Source: Eudorina sp. 2006-703-Eu-15 (taxonomy: Eukaryota > Chlorophyta > Chlorophyceae > Chlamydomonadales > Volvocaceae). From it: a DNA stretch of 64,000 bases. This document shows, piece by piece, positions 12,108-23,156 of this stretch (positions are counted from its first letter, which is position 1; each line of letters begins with the position of its first letter). A model generated the notes under the pieces. The model was not told where the DNA came from and ran no database searches. It worked only from the letters and a program-made list of their open reading frames with translations. Made by a program: the position numbers and the translations under genes. The stretch is taken from contig BDSI01000007.1 in NCBI GenBank assembly GCA_003117195.1, positions 1,550,001 to 1,614,000 on the forward strand. The letters run 5' to 3'.

Positions 12108-15100
12108 GGGCAGATGGCAGCAGGTGAATTCGCTGTACGGAAATAAAACGCCCATCGCCAGGACTAGATTTGCGATCTATGGGCGGAGGCACCCCGCCCT
12201 GTGCCGACGTCATCACTTTCCAGCAAGCTTCAGCTTTCGTATGATTATTACCCCTACCACGTGCTCAAGCCCGGTGCTCACCACCACCGGAGGACGGTGC
12301 GCCCCTGGGGACTTGGTGGTGCCCCTGCTGGCGACTTTAATCGGGTGCGCACACCTGCAGCTGTTGCACCTGACTAAGCACGATGTTCTTGTTCGTGTAC
12401 GGTAGCCTACTGGTGACATTTCTTCGTAAGAGTATTGTCGGGGATTGCCATTTGCCATGGGTGCCGGTCTGTCGTGGCTCATGGCAGGCCAAGGGCAGCG
12501 TTGCAGTAATGCATCGAAGGACACCTTGCTAGATACGTCGTTATAATGTCGTGGGTTTACGGCCGCGGAGCGCCGAGGATCCAAAAGCAGATGGGCCGTA
12601 GGTGCTTACAGGCCCCAGAGCAAGTATTTACAGGAAGCAGTTTGTACATGTGATCATTTGTGACCGTATTTGCATTAACACGTCTCCAGCTGTATGTCCT
12701 GGTATATCCAACTGGGATTGGCATGCCACAGTCAGCTGTGTGGATGGATCGCTGCCTCCACTTCCCACAAACCACTTTCAAATTTTCAAGTTATCAGGGA
12801 CTCTCCAACTGCGTAGTCGTGTTAGTGATGTCTTTATTTGTCCAATGGGCCCTGCGCGGGCATGTGAGTGTACGTGTAGTGGATTGCTGGTGGTGGGTGT
12901 AGATCGCCTGCAGGTGGTCCATCCGCGTCGTACGGGGGGGAGGGGGATCACGCGCCACCGCCACCCACCGTGCAAGGTCTCAATCGCTCTGCAGAAGGGC
13001 GTGTGAGCGTGGGCTCGTGCAGGCGTGCACTCTGCAACCGCCGCGCGTCGCAGGGCTTGATTGTCCTGCCTGTTACCGTCCAGTAAGATTGGGCGACCGC
13101 TGAAAGCATGCATGCGCGCGGGAAATTATAGGATATACTGCATGAAGTAATTGCGTTTGCCGATCTCCCAGCTGTTGCTAGCACTTGCGCGCGACAGTTG
13201 TGATTGTTGTGATGCAGTACGGTACATGGTAACAATGGATCGCACAAGAGTGCGTGTGTACGACATGTCGTGCGCGAATGGCAGCTTTATTTGTCACGCG
13301 GGGGTTCGGGACCGGGCCGGTGATCCGTAGCGTGGGTTCACTTGAACTTCATTCTTTGCGGCTATGCTATAATAACAATTATGATGCAGTGGACACCGCC
13401 CGCGGCTATGCTTCGCAAGCGATGGCGTGAGACGCATTCATGCGCCTCGGCAACGCTGGCTTCGGTGCGACGGTGCCTCGATGGGCAGCGGTTGAGACCC
13501 CCCCTGGATAGACTCGTCCGAGTTCCGACTGGTAGGTACGTTCTGGTGCCCCTTTAGCTCTGGTGTGGAAGGTGTGAGCTGGCAAAGGCTTCTCGAGATG
13601 CTGGGACAGTGCTTCGAACCGTATTGAGGTGTAGGGCCGTCCAGTCTACAACACGTCAGGGGTTCTCCGCTGTAACATGTACTAGTTATCAATCTCCTGC
13701 GTGCCTCCACCCCATGCTCATCCCATGTGCCATGTAACATCATTAACAATAGTGTCGGCTGCAACATCCTTAATAATCAAGCAAGATGGCGGAACCTATC
13801 TATGACGAACCGACGATGTGCGGCGCGCCTCCGTAAACTCTGTGGGTCGGTCCTCTACAACGTCCGTCTCCCATCCCCGCGCGGCCCCAGCTGATGAGGG
13901 GCGCGGTTGGCGACCGAGTTAGGGGTCAGACCAAAGCGACCGTGCATGACGTGGGATGCCGTACGAACCACAGTTACGCAGCGGGTTAACTTGCTCCGGT
14001 CAATCAGGACTGCTGACTGTCAGTCCTTTCCTGCCGCCGGAATAAACCTGCCGCGGATGGGCGCAAGGCTGTGAGGTTGCTGTCCCGGAGAAATGTGTAC
14101 GGCCGCCGCAGGTCCGTTGGCACCACCGCACACCACCACACCGCACGCACAGCAGCACAGCAGCATTATGCAGCAGCGTATATCCTCACCGATCCTCACC
14201 GCCCCTGCCACCTTAAACCACGCTAGAGTTTGCCCAGCGGATTGTTATTGTTACGGTCGCAGGCGCTCGACGCGCTCCGTCACTGTGCTCTGCTGCACGA
14301 CCGTAGGCGGGGCCGAGAAGGCTCATCAGCGTGCAGCAGTACGCAAAATGGATTACATGTTTACATCGGTGTATTCACAATGGCAGGCAGGGGCACGCAT
14401 TTGGGGCAGGGGCACGCATTTGGAGGTGTCCTGCCGCCATGGCGGTGGGGCCTGCTGGGGCTTGCCCTGGTATACACCGGTGATCCCGTTGGGGTCCGCT
14501 GTAACGTTCATTCATTCATTCATTTGCCAGAGCACGTATTTGCTCGCCGTGAGTGAGTGAAGTTTCCCGACGTACAGACGGCGAACTTCATCGCAGTACC
14601 GTCGGCTCGCTGGGCAGTACAGGTGGTTGCGTTGCGGCGCGGCAGGGCGCGGCCAGCAGTTCATACAAGCAACCTTGCTCATGCAGTAGTGCTTATCAGT
14701 AGGAAACATTACTGAGAGGGCCGGATCTCAATGGCTTCTACATGCAGAGTATTGTGGGGTTGTTGCAGGTTGGAACTATATTTTGGAAGCCTTGGGAACT
14801 AGACTTCCTAATCGAGGCCGTCGCTGTCTGGCAGGACAGACACAGAAGCGATATGATCTTATATATGTGGCACCATTATGTTTAATTTTTTTGTCCCACT
14901 CTGAGGTTGCACCGTGCCTGGGTGCGCATTTGATTACCCTTGGTGCGCATGCTCGTTGTGCGCGCAGTGCACACGTACCAAAATTTCCCGCTCGCCTGTG
15001 CGGACGCACTCTGCAAAGCAAACTAATGATATTACTCCCACCGAAATCAGATCGACATTTGGTTCAAACACACACGCACATCACACGCTGAACGAAATAG

Positions 15101-15375
15101 CAAGCAGTACAGGGCGCGACGACAGGGCGCGACGTGGAGCTGCTGACCCACTTGCTCTTCCGTTCTGCCAACATCCTCTGGGATCCTCAAGGTGCGAAAC
15201 GCGGTAACCACTGTTGAAACGTCTCCGCCGCAAGGGACGAACGAGTAAGACCGCCCAATACAGCCATTCTCCGGAAATACGGCGATCGTGCACCTTGGAA
15301 TCCTGACGCGTCTTCCGTTGCTTGCCGCTCCTGCGGCGTGTCCCCATCTATCCATCCCCACTTCCCCAGGCATAC
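12108..15375. other. Intergenic stretch with repeat remnants
   Basis: No full gene is seen. It contains a proline/Cys fragment reading PPCKVSIALQKGV-stop (about 12979-13006) that resembles the start of a Cys-bounded module, a dispersed-repeat copy at 13571-13660, and a LINE 3'-tail scrap (CAACATCCTTAATAATCA) near 13760-13785. A short direct duplication of GGGGCACGCATTTGG lies near 14390-14420. Confidence 0.4.
13571..13660 (+). repeat. Unclassified dispersed repeat, copy 1
   Basis: This segment shares the core GATGCTGGGACAGTGCTTCG and flanking similarity with 27693-27780 in the same orientation. There is no coding potential and no terminal repeats were found. Confidence 0.55.
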
Positions 15376-17831
15376 ATGAAGTGGCCACAGGTGGGCCATC
15401 GTAGGGCCCCTGGCTTGGTGGGCCTGCTACTCGCGGCGCTCGTGGTCACTGCGACGCGCCAGGGTGTGCGGGCGCGGCGCACTGCAAGCGGGCTGCCTGT
15501 GGGGGTGCAGCATCCCCAGGAGCGGCGGGACGTCGCAGGTAAGCGCCCGATGCGATGCAGCAGCACCCTTGCAGTCAGCAGTGCAGTGTGGCCCTTCCAT
15601 CTGTCAGCTTCAAGCGAAGTACAGTCTTGGAGTGCTGATCAGGAAGCTCACTGGTGCCTCAGGAATCCATCATAGCAGCGGTGTGCACGTACGGCAGCTG
15701 GTACACGTCAGGCGTGCTTGCAAGCCGCCCCCACATTAGTCGCACTGGGTTCGTAGGATCGCGAGTGACACGTCGGACCATCCACACCCTTTGACATCTC
15801 GCTGCGGTCCTATCGCCCTGGCCCGGGCGATCCTCCTGCGGTCCGTGATCCTGGTGCTGGCCCCGGCCCTGGCCCTGCAGGATCCGTCACTAGCACCACA
15901 AAACCACACAGCACCACAAATCCCCAAATGACCCCCGTCCGCTTCGACTTGAAGCCCTGGGACCCAATCGGCCCAACCGACGAGAGCACATTCAGCACTA
16001 CGGAGGCCGACGCAGCAGTGGCGCAGAGGCGCCTCAAGTCGGTGATGCCACCGCCGCCGCCGCGCCCCTGTCGAATCACAATCCTGCGAGGCACCGTGCC
16101 TGTGCTCGTGCCCTGCCCGAGACCGCCGTCGCCACCACCGGCCCCATCATCTCCGCCGCGGTCGCCCAGGCGGCCCAGGCCGTCGCCGGCGCCGTTGCCG
16201 CCGCCTCCCAAGCCGCGACCCACGCCGCCGCCACCGAAGCCACCTCTCAAGCCACGGTACCCGCCGCCCTGTTACCGGGCCGTCATCTATTTTGGTCGAC
16301 TCGTTCGGCGGCCCTGCCATGTGAGTGACGATGCCGGTCTGCCACTGCTGTACGGCATTTATCTGCGGGTTTGACCGTTGGCGCTGTGCGGGGCTGGTGC
16401 GAGGTGTCGCTGTGAGGAGATAGAGGAAAAGGATTGAAAGAGGACCCCGTGCCAGGTACATATATACCGGCGCGCGCTTCGGTGCCAGATGCAAGCTGTT
16501 CTCCATGTTATACCAGCAACTCATTCCGTGCATGTGTACGGCACTTGTACGAAATCTACGCGTCTCGCTGATTACAATTCCACATCGCGCAACTCCATTA
16601 CACGTACCTACACAGCCTAAAATGTGAGCCGTCAACGAGACCGCTGCACCATTTGTCGGTGGCTCGGTTCCGTGTACCTTATGGTTGAACGGTCAACTGT
16701 CAACGGCCAACCGCGTGATCTGGCCCTGTGACCCTTCTGCTGCCGGTCGCCCGGCACTGACCTACTGACCTGGCTCTGACCCACCACGGACAACCGCACG
16801 TGGCCACACTGCCCCCACTGGCCAGCAGCCCCCGCCGCCACCGCAACTGCCACCTTATCCGCCCGGCACGGACTGCTCCTTCACCATCTCACCCGAAGGG
16901 CGTCAAGGTACTTCCCCCTGCCCGGTGAGTGGCTGCTGCTGCTACTGCTACGCCGGCGCCGTGCGTCACAGCAAAGGCCACCATGGGGATTCCTTAGAAT
17001 AAGAATTAAAGGACGCATGTGGATATGGGGGCATGGAGCATGGGGGATGTGCGGAGCCTGACAGAGAACTGGCAACGAAAGCGAGAGGTTGACGCGGCGC
17101 GCGGATGCATGCCGCACGGTACCTGTGTGCTGCGCCTCTCCACCTGACCACCATCCAGATTGAAGGTGCTTTTATTCCGCGATTCGCCTGGAGTTGAATG
17201 TTTTACGGATGCGTACTCACGCCCATCGCTGACGTCGCCGCCAACATGGCTGTGTTACTCCATTCCAGTCAAGAATGGCTGTGTGACTCCATTCCAGTCG
17301 GCCCAATGCTGCCGTCGCATGTTACGCATACTGAAAAGGCGGTCCTGTGCGTGCTTGCGCGCATGTCAGGGTGTCTGAGGAAGCCTCTTCATTCTTGGGA
17401 GGAGGAGCATTGCTGTTCCCATCTTGCCACAAAATTGAGGCAATCAACCACTGACGATGCACCTCCCTCAACCTCATCCACCTTTTCCCGGTCCTCCAAT
17501 CCGCATGCTTGACCGCTGCCCGACGACGCACGGAACGGAACGTCATGCGTGTACGGAACGTGCCATCGTCGCACGCATGCCGCCATCCGTATGGACCTCT
17601 TTATTTCATCAACAACTGGCGGGCCTACGGGCGGAATGGATGACCGGCTTCCTCGCTCGGCGTCGCCGCCTTGTCTACCGTGCGCGTGCCTTCATTCGCC
17701 GTTGATCTATCCACGGCCGTACGAGCGAGCATATGCAGCCGTCCTCACCTCCGCCGCCTCCCTGTTTTGTCACCGCGGGGGGCACATCCATCTCGGTACC
17801 TTGTGACGTCGTACAGGTGCAGGACCCTTAA
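15376..17831 (+). CDS. Secreted proline-rich protein with four Cys-bounded modules (array member 2)
   Basis: Four exons, 15376-15538, 15881-16320, 16829-16924 (or from 16826) and 17739-17831, encode about 263 aa. Exon 1 is a signal peptide (Leu/Ala/Val core after MKWPQVGHRRAPG) ending in phase 1. Exon 2 holds a linker, PPPPPRP, module CRITILRGTVPVLVPC (16069-16116), a long proline-rich spacer, and module CYRAVIYFGRLVRRPC (16270-16317). Exons 3 and 4 begin and end in phase 0, and each encodes a polyproline lead plus one module: CSFTISPEGRQGTSPC (16874-16921) and CFVTAGGTSISVPC (17763-17804). The protein ends DVVQVQDP. Introns use GTGAGT-like donors. Without splicing, exon 2 would instead run to a stop at 16374. 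The modular exons suggest growth by exon duplication. No known domain is recognised. Confidence 0.7.
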
Positions 17832-17970
17832 GAGCCCAGGGGCCTTAGCCGTGCATGTACGTGTGCGGCACCCGGGCGATGGCACACAGGCAGTGTACCA
17901 TGGCCACCCATGCGGGAAGTCATGTGGCGTGTGTCCGTCCCCTCGACCTTGCTTGGGTGTCACTCTCGGA

Positions 17971-18477
17971 CAGTGTTGCTATCTTCCAAAACGGGGAAAT
18001 AGAATTCCGCAGGTTTCCGGCCTGTCGCCAGTAGCCAAAAAACCTTTGGCAGGGCAGATTTTGGGGGGCTTCCTAGGTGCCAGGAAATAAAAACCTCCGA
18101 GGCAGGGTGGAAATATTTCTGCGTGTTTCGACAGCAGGGCCACTGTTACCACAGCGACGACAGGGATTCTAAGTCCATGGAGGCCTGAAGCGCGCTTTCC
18201 TTGCGTCGCGGATGCATATGGGAGGGTAACCAGGAGTTGGGGACACGGCATTCGAGTGTGTTTTGGCGGTAGACAGGTGTACGATGCAGGATTTTCCCCT
18301 GCGCCTGCAGATTTCCAGGCCTTTTTGGTAGTCTGGAAAATAGTTGGCAGGGCAGATTTCCGGCTCTCCACAGCGTCAAATAAATGAAATCTCGCAGGTT
18401 TCTTGGGGGTCCGGGAAATAGAAAATTTCCGGTTTTTTTGCCCGTAAATATTCTTTTTATTTAAGATAGCAACACTG
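17971..18477. mobile_element. Non-autonomous hAT-type DNA transposon (MITE)
   Basis: The 507-bp element has perfect 15-bp terminal inverted repeats, CAGTGTTGCTATCTT at 17971-17985 and its complement at 18463-18477. It is flanked by a perfect 8-bp target-site duplication, CTCTCGGA, at 17963-17970 and 18478-18485. An 8-bp duplication together with CAGTG ends fits the hAT superfamily. There is no transposase. Internal sequence has repeated GGGAAATA/TTTCCGG-like motifs. It sits just downstream of array member 2. Confidence 0.88.
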
Positions 18478-18485
18478 CTCTCGGA

Positions 18486-20420
18486 TACCTTGAAAATATT
18501 AGGTTCGCTTACCATTGCAGACTTGATCGTGTGCCTTTGCGCGATTGGAGACCTTGACCCGCAACTTGATGTTGGCACAGCACCCAACAGCAACAGTTCA
18601 GGCCGATGAATGGGCGCCCAACAGTTCAGGCCGATGAATGGGTGCCGGTAACATAACAGGCCCTATGTTGGCAGGTAGGGGGCAGTTCGTGCACGGCATC
18701 CACATGGAGACTGTGTGCTGTTGCTGGTTCGGCGTTGCCGTAGGTCTGGTGGGTTTGGCGGGATGGCAGCCGACAGTTGGGTATCAAATCTAGGCCCAGG
18801 ATAACGATATTTGCTATTGTGTGAACACGCTGACCAGTACTAGCGTGTAACATGGGATCCTATGGGATCAACTATTGTTTTTACCGCGATACTGCAAACC
18901 TGTACGGCACGGCACGGTGTTTCCCCAACCTGACAACGGCTGTCCTGATAGTAACGCACTGGCGCAGTGGGTCTAAACTCTAAAGATGTGTTGTCAGGCA
19001 ACCGGTCAGCTGCGTGTGATGCGTGGGGTAGTTCGAGACGCATGCCGTGCATGCCTGCTTCCACGTAAATGCATCTGTTCGAAAAAGCAGTGGGCATCTA
19101 CAGCAGCTTGTATGGCTCCTGATACCTTAACAAAAGCAACTGGGAAACTCCAACGAATGCAACGAGCGTGGCCGTGGGGCCCGGCGGCCTGAGCGGCCTG
19201 GTACCACCATGGCGTGGTCGTGATTAGCTGCTGATTCTGGCGAAGGGTATTAATACGTATACATGGCCACTCTTATTTCGTAATCTATGCCCATTGTTAA
19301 TTTTCAATCGATACAACTTTGCATTTCTGTACTTACGCACTCTTGCGGAGGATGAACGCTAGCTTGAGTTAGCGCTAGCTCGTCAAACGTGAGCTCTTTA
19401 CCAGGAGATAGCAGCAGTCGCGACGAGCGGCCTTGATACAGATAAATGCAGTGCCGGGCTCCTGATGTAAGGCTCGGCGCTGCGTTTTCAGCGACACCGG
19501 GCACGATATTACGTTTCGGCAATTTCAAAGCGGCCACATATACAAGGTTATTACGCATGCAGCATCCAAGCGTGAAATTGAATAATATATTCCTTCAGCT
19601 GGGTATGCTGCCCCGGAGGGCATGGATTCCCTTCGCTCGACAGTTTCGACTTCGCAGTGTGCAGCTTCCCAACGGACGCGTAGAACGGGTAAGGCGGTGT
19701 GCCGAACGTGCACCGCCTATTGTTGTAAGCAGAATCTCAGTTTAAATTAAACTATTATTTTATTTCATTTACAATTTAAGTTTCTAGGATTGTGGGTTCT
19801 GCCGCGGAACTGCGGTCGGTGCCCGTAACATTCGTTAGGGAGAAACTTCGGAGGTCGTTGGACGATGCAACCGATGACCCTCACACCACTCTAGTGGAAG
19901 AGGTTCTCTAACTAGAACCTATGTGCAGAATAAGATTTAAGACGTCAAAGTGAACTGTTGTACAGGGACGGGCTATCAGAGCGTTGGAAAGAGTTTATAT
20001 GGCCTGAAGCGGTTTGTAATTGCATCTGACGGAACACTCTGTCTCCTACGTTTATGTTTATTCGGACTTGAGCTTCGGCAAATTTACTGGAACCTAAACG
20101 GTTTGCAAACAGGAAGAACCCTCATCAAATCCTCATCAGCAAATTTTCCGTGTCGTAGCAGCGTCGTCTGGACAACTTGCTGACTTGGAGACAACCGTCA
20201 AAGGTAGGGCCATCATAATCCTTATTTTGAACTGCGGGAACCTCGTCTATCTTTCGCCATCGCCGTTTGCCCCGCCGTCAGCCTGACAGTCGCCCACACT
20301 GGTTCTCACACTTTTCTCCGTCAATCTGACTGTACTTCTCGCAGGCCCACTTCCGTAATGCAAAGCGCAATTAACTTAATTGCTCTATGTTTTAATCCTG
20401 GTGTTGCCAGGGTGACCGTC
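18486..20420. other. Intergenic region between array members 2 and 3
   Basis: No convincing gene. It contains a direct duplication of about 27 bp (CAACAGTTCAGGCCGATGAA core) around 18592-18646 and AT-rich DNA near 19740-19790. Confidence 0.35.
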
Positions 20421-23156
20421 ATGGGGAGGCGGCGAGGCATGGTGCTGCTGTCGCTGGTTCTCTTCTCCATCGCCGCCACCACGCCAGGGCTTTGTAGTGG
20501 AAACCGTCGTGCCGTGCAACTGACGGCTTCAAGTCATGGTAGGTGTTCCAAATCATGCCATGTGCTGCGGTGCGCCTCCAGCGGTGTGGCAGCATTGGTA
20601 GTTCGTTGCCCCGTCAGGGTCCCCAGAAAGTCGGAACGCCTACTTCAGAGCTACAAGCAACCAGGACTCAATAATTTTCGTGTTAATTCTGTCACGCTGG
20701 ATTGCATAAGCGAGCGTGGGCAACAGGGTCTTTTGGCGGAATGCGGGCCTGACGAGACGGACGGAAATCCTGTTCGCTCGGTTCCCGGGCGCTAATATGC
20801 GTGCAATTCCAGGTCTCACTACTTCATGCCAGGTCGCCCTATTCCAGGTCTCGCTGTTGCATGTAAGGGAAAGACGCAGCCACGCACATTTCATGCGCAT
20901 TAGTGCGTCGATTTCTGCCCCGTCGCTCGACCGTGTCAGCCTATCACTCATTGTATGCGGTCGTGACCGCAATTTCAATGACCTTCCGCACGTGCCGTTT
21001 GTTCCTTCTGATGGTGTGGTACGTGCCGTAGGTAAGGAGGACGGTGCCGCGTTAGCGAACGCGAACAACAAGGAAGGTGCCGTTCGCCGCCTCTTGCAAG
21101 ACTATGGCGGCGGCGGCGGCGACTATGGCGGCGGCGGCGGCGGCGACTACGGTGGCGGCGGCGACTACGGTGGCGGCGGCGACTACGGTGGCGGCGGTGG
21201 CGATTACAATGGAGGCGGCACCCCGCCGGACTACGGCGGCGGTGGCGATTACAATGGAGGCGGCACCCCGCCAGACTATGGCGGCGGTGGCGACTACAAT
21301 GGTGGCGGCACCCCGCCAGATTACGGTGGCGGCGACGGTGGCTCTCCCCCAGACTACAAGGACTACGGCGGTGGTGCGCCGCCGGGCGGCGGTGGTCGCG
21401 GCGGCGCGCCGCCATTTGGCAGTGGTGGTGCACCCCCTGCTGGCGATGGCGGCGCTCCCCCTGCCGGCGATGGCGGCGCTCCTCCAGGCAATGTCAACGA
21501 GCCGCCCAACGGCGGAGGCGCACCGCCCAACGAAGGGGGCGCACCGCCCTCTGGGGCCGCCCCTCCGGACTCGGGTGCGCCGCCGTCAGGGGGCGGCCCT
21601 CCGGACTCCAATACGCCACCTTCCGGCGAACCGCCCGGTGATCAGCCTCCATCTCAGGAGCCTCCGACGTCGCAGCCCCCGTCAGAGGAGCCGCCTGCGG
21701 CCGAGCCGCCGAATGAGGGGCCGCCACCGGAAGCTGAGCCGCCGGGCAGGGCACCAAGACCGGGCAAGCATCCGGGCAAGCAGCCGGGCAAGAAGCCGTC
21801 AAAACAGCCAGGCAAGAAGCCGTCAAAGCAGCCCGGCAAGAAACCAGGGTCGGGCTCCCACCCGTCCAAGTCACCAGGCAAGCATCCTGGTTCTCACCCA
21901 GCCAAGCAGCCGTCAAAGCAGCCAGGCAAAAAGCCCAGTCCTCACCCCGCCAAGCAGCCTGGTTCCCACCCCGCCAAGCAGCCTGCCAAGCAGCCTGGTT
22001 CTCATCCCGCCAAGCAGCCTGCCAAGCAGCCTGGTTCTCATCCCGCCAAGCAGCCTGCCAAGCAGCCTGGTTCCCACCCCGCCAAGCAGCCTGCCAAGCA
22101 GCCTGGTTCTCATCCCGCCAAGCAGCCTGCCAAGCAGCCTGGTTCTCATCCCGCCAAGCAGCCTGCTAAGCAGCCCGGTCCCCGCCCCGTCCAACTGCCC
22201 GGCAAGCCCTCCAAGCCGGGTAAACAACCAGCCCGCAAGCTGCCGCCTCAGCCGCCCAAGGCGCACCCCCCACCGAACGGTGGAAAGCAGCATCCCCCGC
22301 CGTCGCCGGCTCCCCCTTCACCCCAGCCTCCGTTTCCCAAGCCCCCTTCTCCGCGTCCCCCTTCACCTCAGCCCCCGTCGCCTCGGCCCCCGTCCCCGCT
22401 GCCACCATCACCGCCGTCGCCCGTACGGATCTCTCCGCCACCGCCTCCTCCACCACGCCCGCCGCCACCGCCTTGCTTCATTAATCTTCCCTTCGGCGAC
22501 AAGCCCGTGAGAATCCCATGTGATTTCCTTGCCCTCAAGGTAAGGCCGGTATGCTGAAGTGCGTGGTTGAGATTGTGCGTGCATGTGTTTGTCCTTGAAA
22601 TGGATGGAGTACATACAAGGGCTACAAGGGGCACCGGGTCTTCTAGTCCACAGGAACGCTGTGCGCTGTCTGTAACAAATACTCATTCATTTAGTGGTTC
22701 GAGCACCATGCGACAGAAGTGCAAGAGGCGAGGCAGGCGCTGTGTATGCAGCAGTCTGCTGCACGCGGTGTGGAGTGTTCGTTGTAGGTGGTGGAGCGAC
22801 CCGAAATGCGTTTGTGTTGCACCTTGAATCGTTGACGGCAAGTCACCGAGTGCATGCCTGACGATGTATGAGCCGGCATGACATCGTTGCCGTTACCATA
22901 ACTAACATAACCGCCATACAAGGTCGGTGCTTCCTCGCCGCGAACTAGGAGGTGCTGTGAACAGGCCTCATGCATGTCAACTGCCGCAACTGTTTCAAAT
23001 CGACCGAACGACAACCATGACCCCCCTCGCTTGGACCCCGAACCGCAGAAACCGCCGTCACCGCCACCGCCTTGCTTCTTCACCATCAACATTGGCGGGC
23101 GGCCAGTCCAAATCCCGTGTCTGACAGCTGGTGGCGTTGGCAACGGTCGCCGGTGA
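20421..23156 (+). CDS. Secreted Tyr/Gly-, Lys/Pro-rich matrix-type protein with two Cys-bounded modules (array member 3)
   Basis: Three exons, 20421-20538, 21032-22539 and 23049-23156, encode 577 aa. Exon 1 is a signal peptide (MGRRRG, then a Leu/Val/Ala core) ending in phase 1. Exon 2 encodes in order: a DYGGGG-type block, three GGDYNGGGTPPDYGG repeats, a Gly-Ala-Pro-Pro region, an acidic EPP region, a basic region of PGKKPSKQ and about six PGSHPAKQPAKQ repeats (36 bp each, roughly 21950-22170), a SPPSP extensin-like stretch, and module CFINLPFGDKPVRIPC (22474-22521). Splicing CTCAAG|GTAAGG in phase 0 joins exon 3: KPPSPPPP, module CFFTINIGGRPVQIPC (23073-23120), a short tail and stop. Unspliced, the frame would stop at 22557. 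It is probably an extracellular-matrix glycoprotein; the Tyr may permit oxidative cross-linking (inference). Confidence 0.8.

Noticed and set aside
13342..13557. Frame ending VRVPTGRYVLVPL
   Set aside because: Hydrophobic pattern recalls a module, but it has no bounding Cys; too weak.
19640..19740. Candidate extra module (VQLPNGRVERVRRC)
   Set aside because: Resembles CNEVIMPNGQVRYLPC, but the first Cys and the Pro before the last Cys are missing and no phase-consistent exon could be built.
21077..22510. 477-codon alternative frame on the plus strand
   Set aside because: It overlaps array member 3 in another frame; only the chosen frame connects in phase to the signal-peptide exon and to the Cys-bounded modules.
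22574..22690. Read-through end of array member 3 at 22557
   Set aside because: The splice at 22539 in phase 0 to an exon with a second perfect module at 23049 is much better supported than the short unspliced tail.
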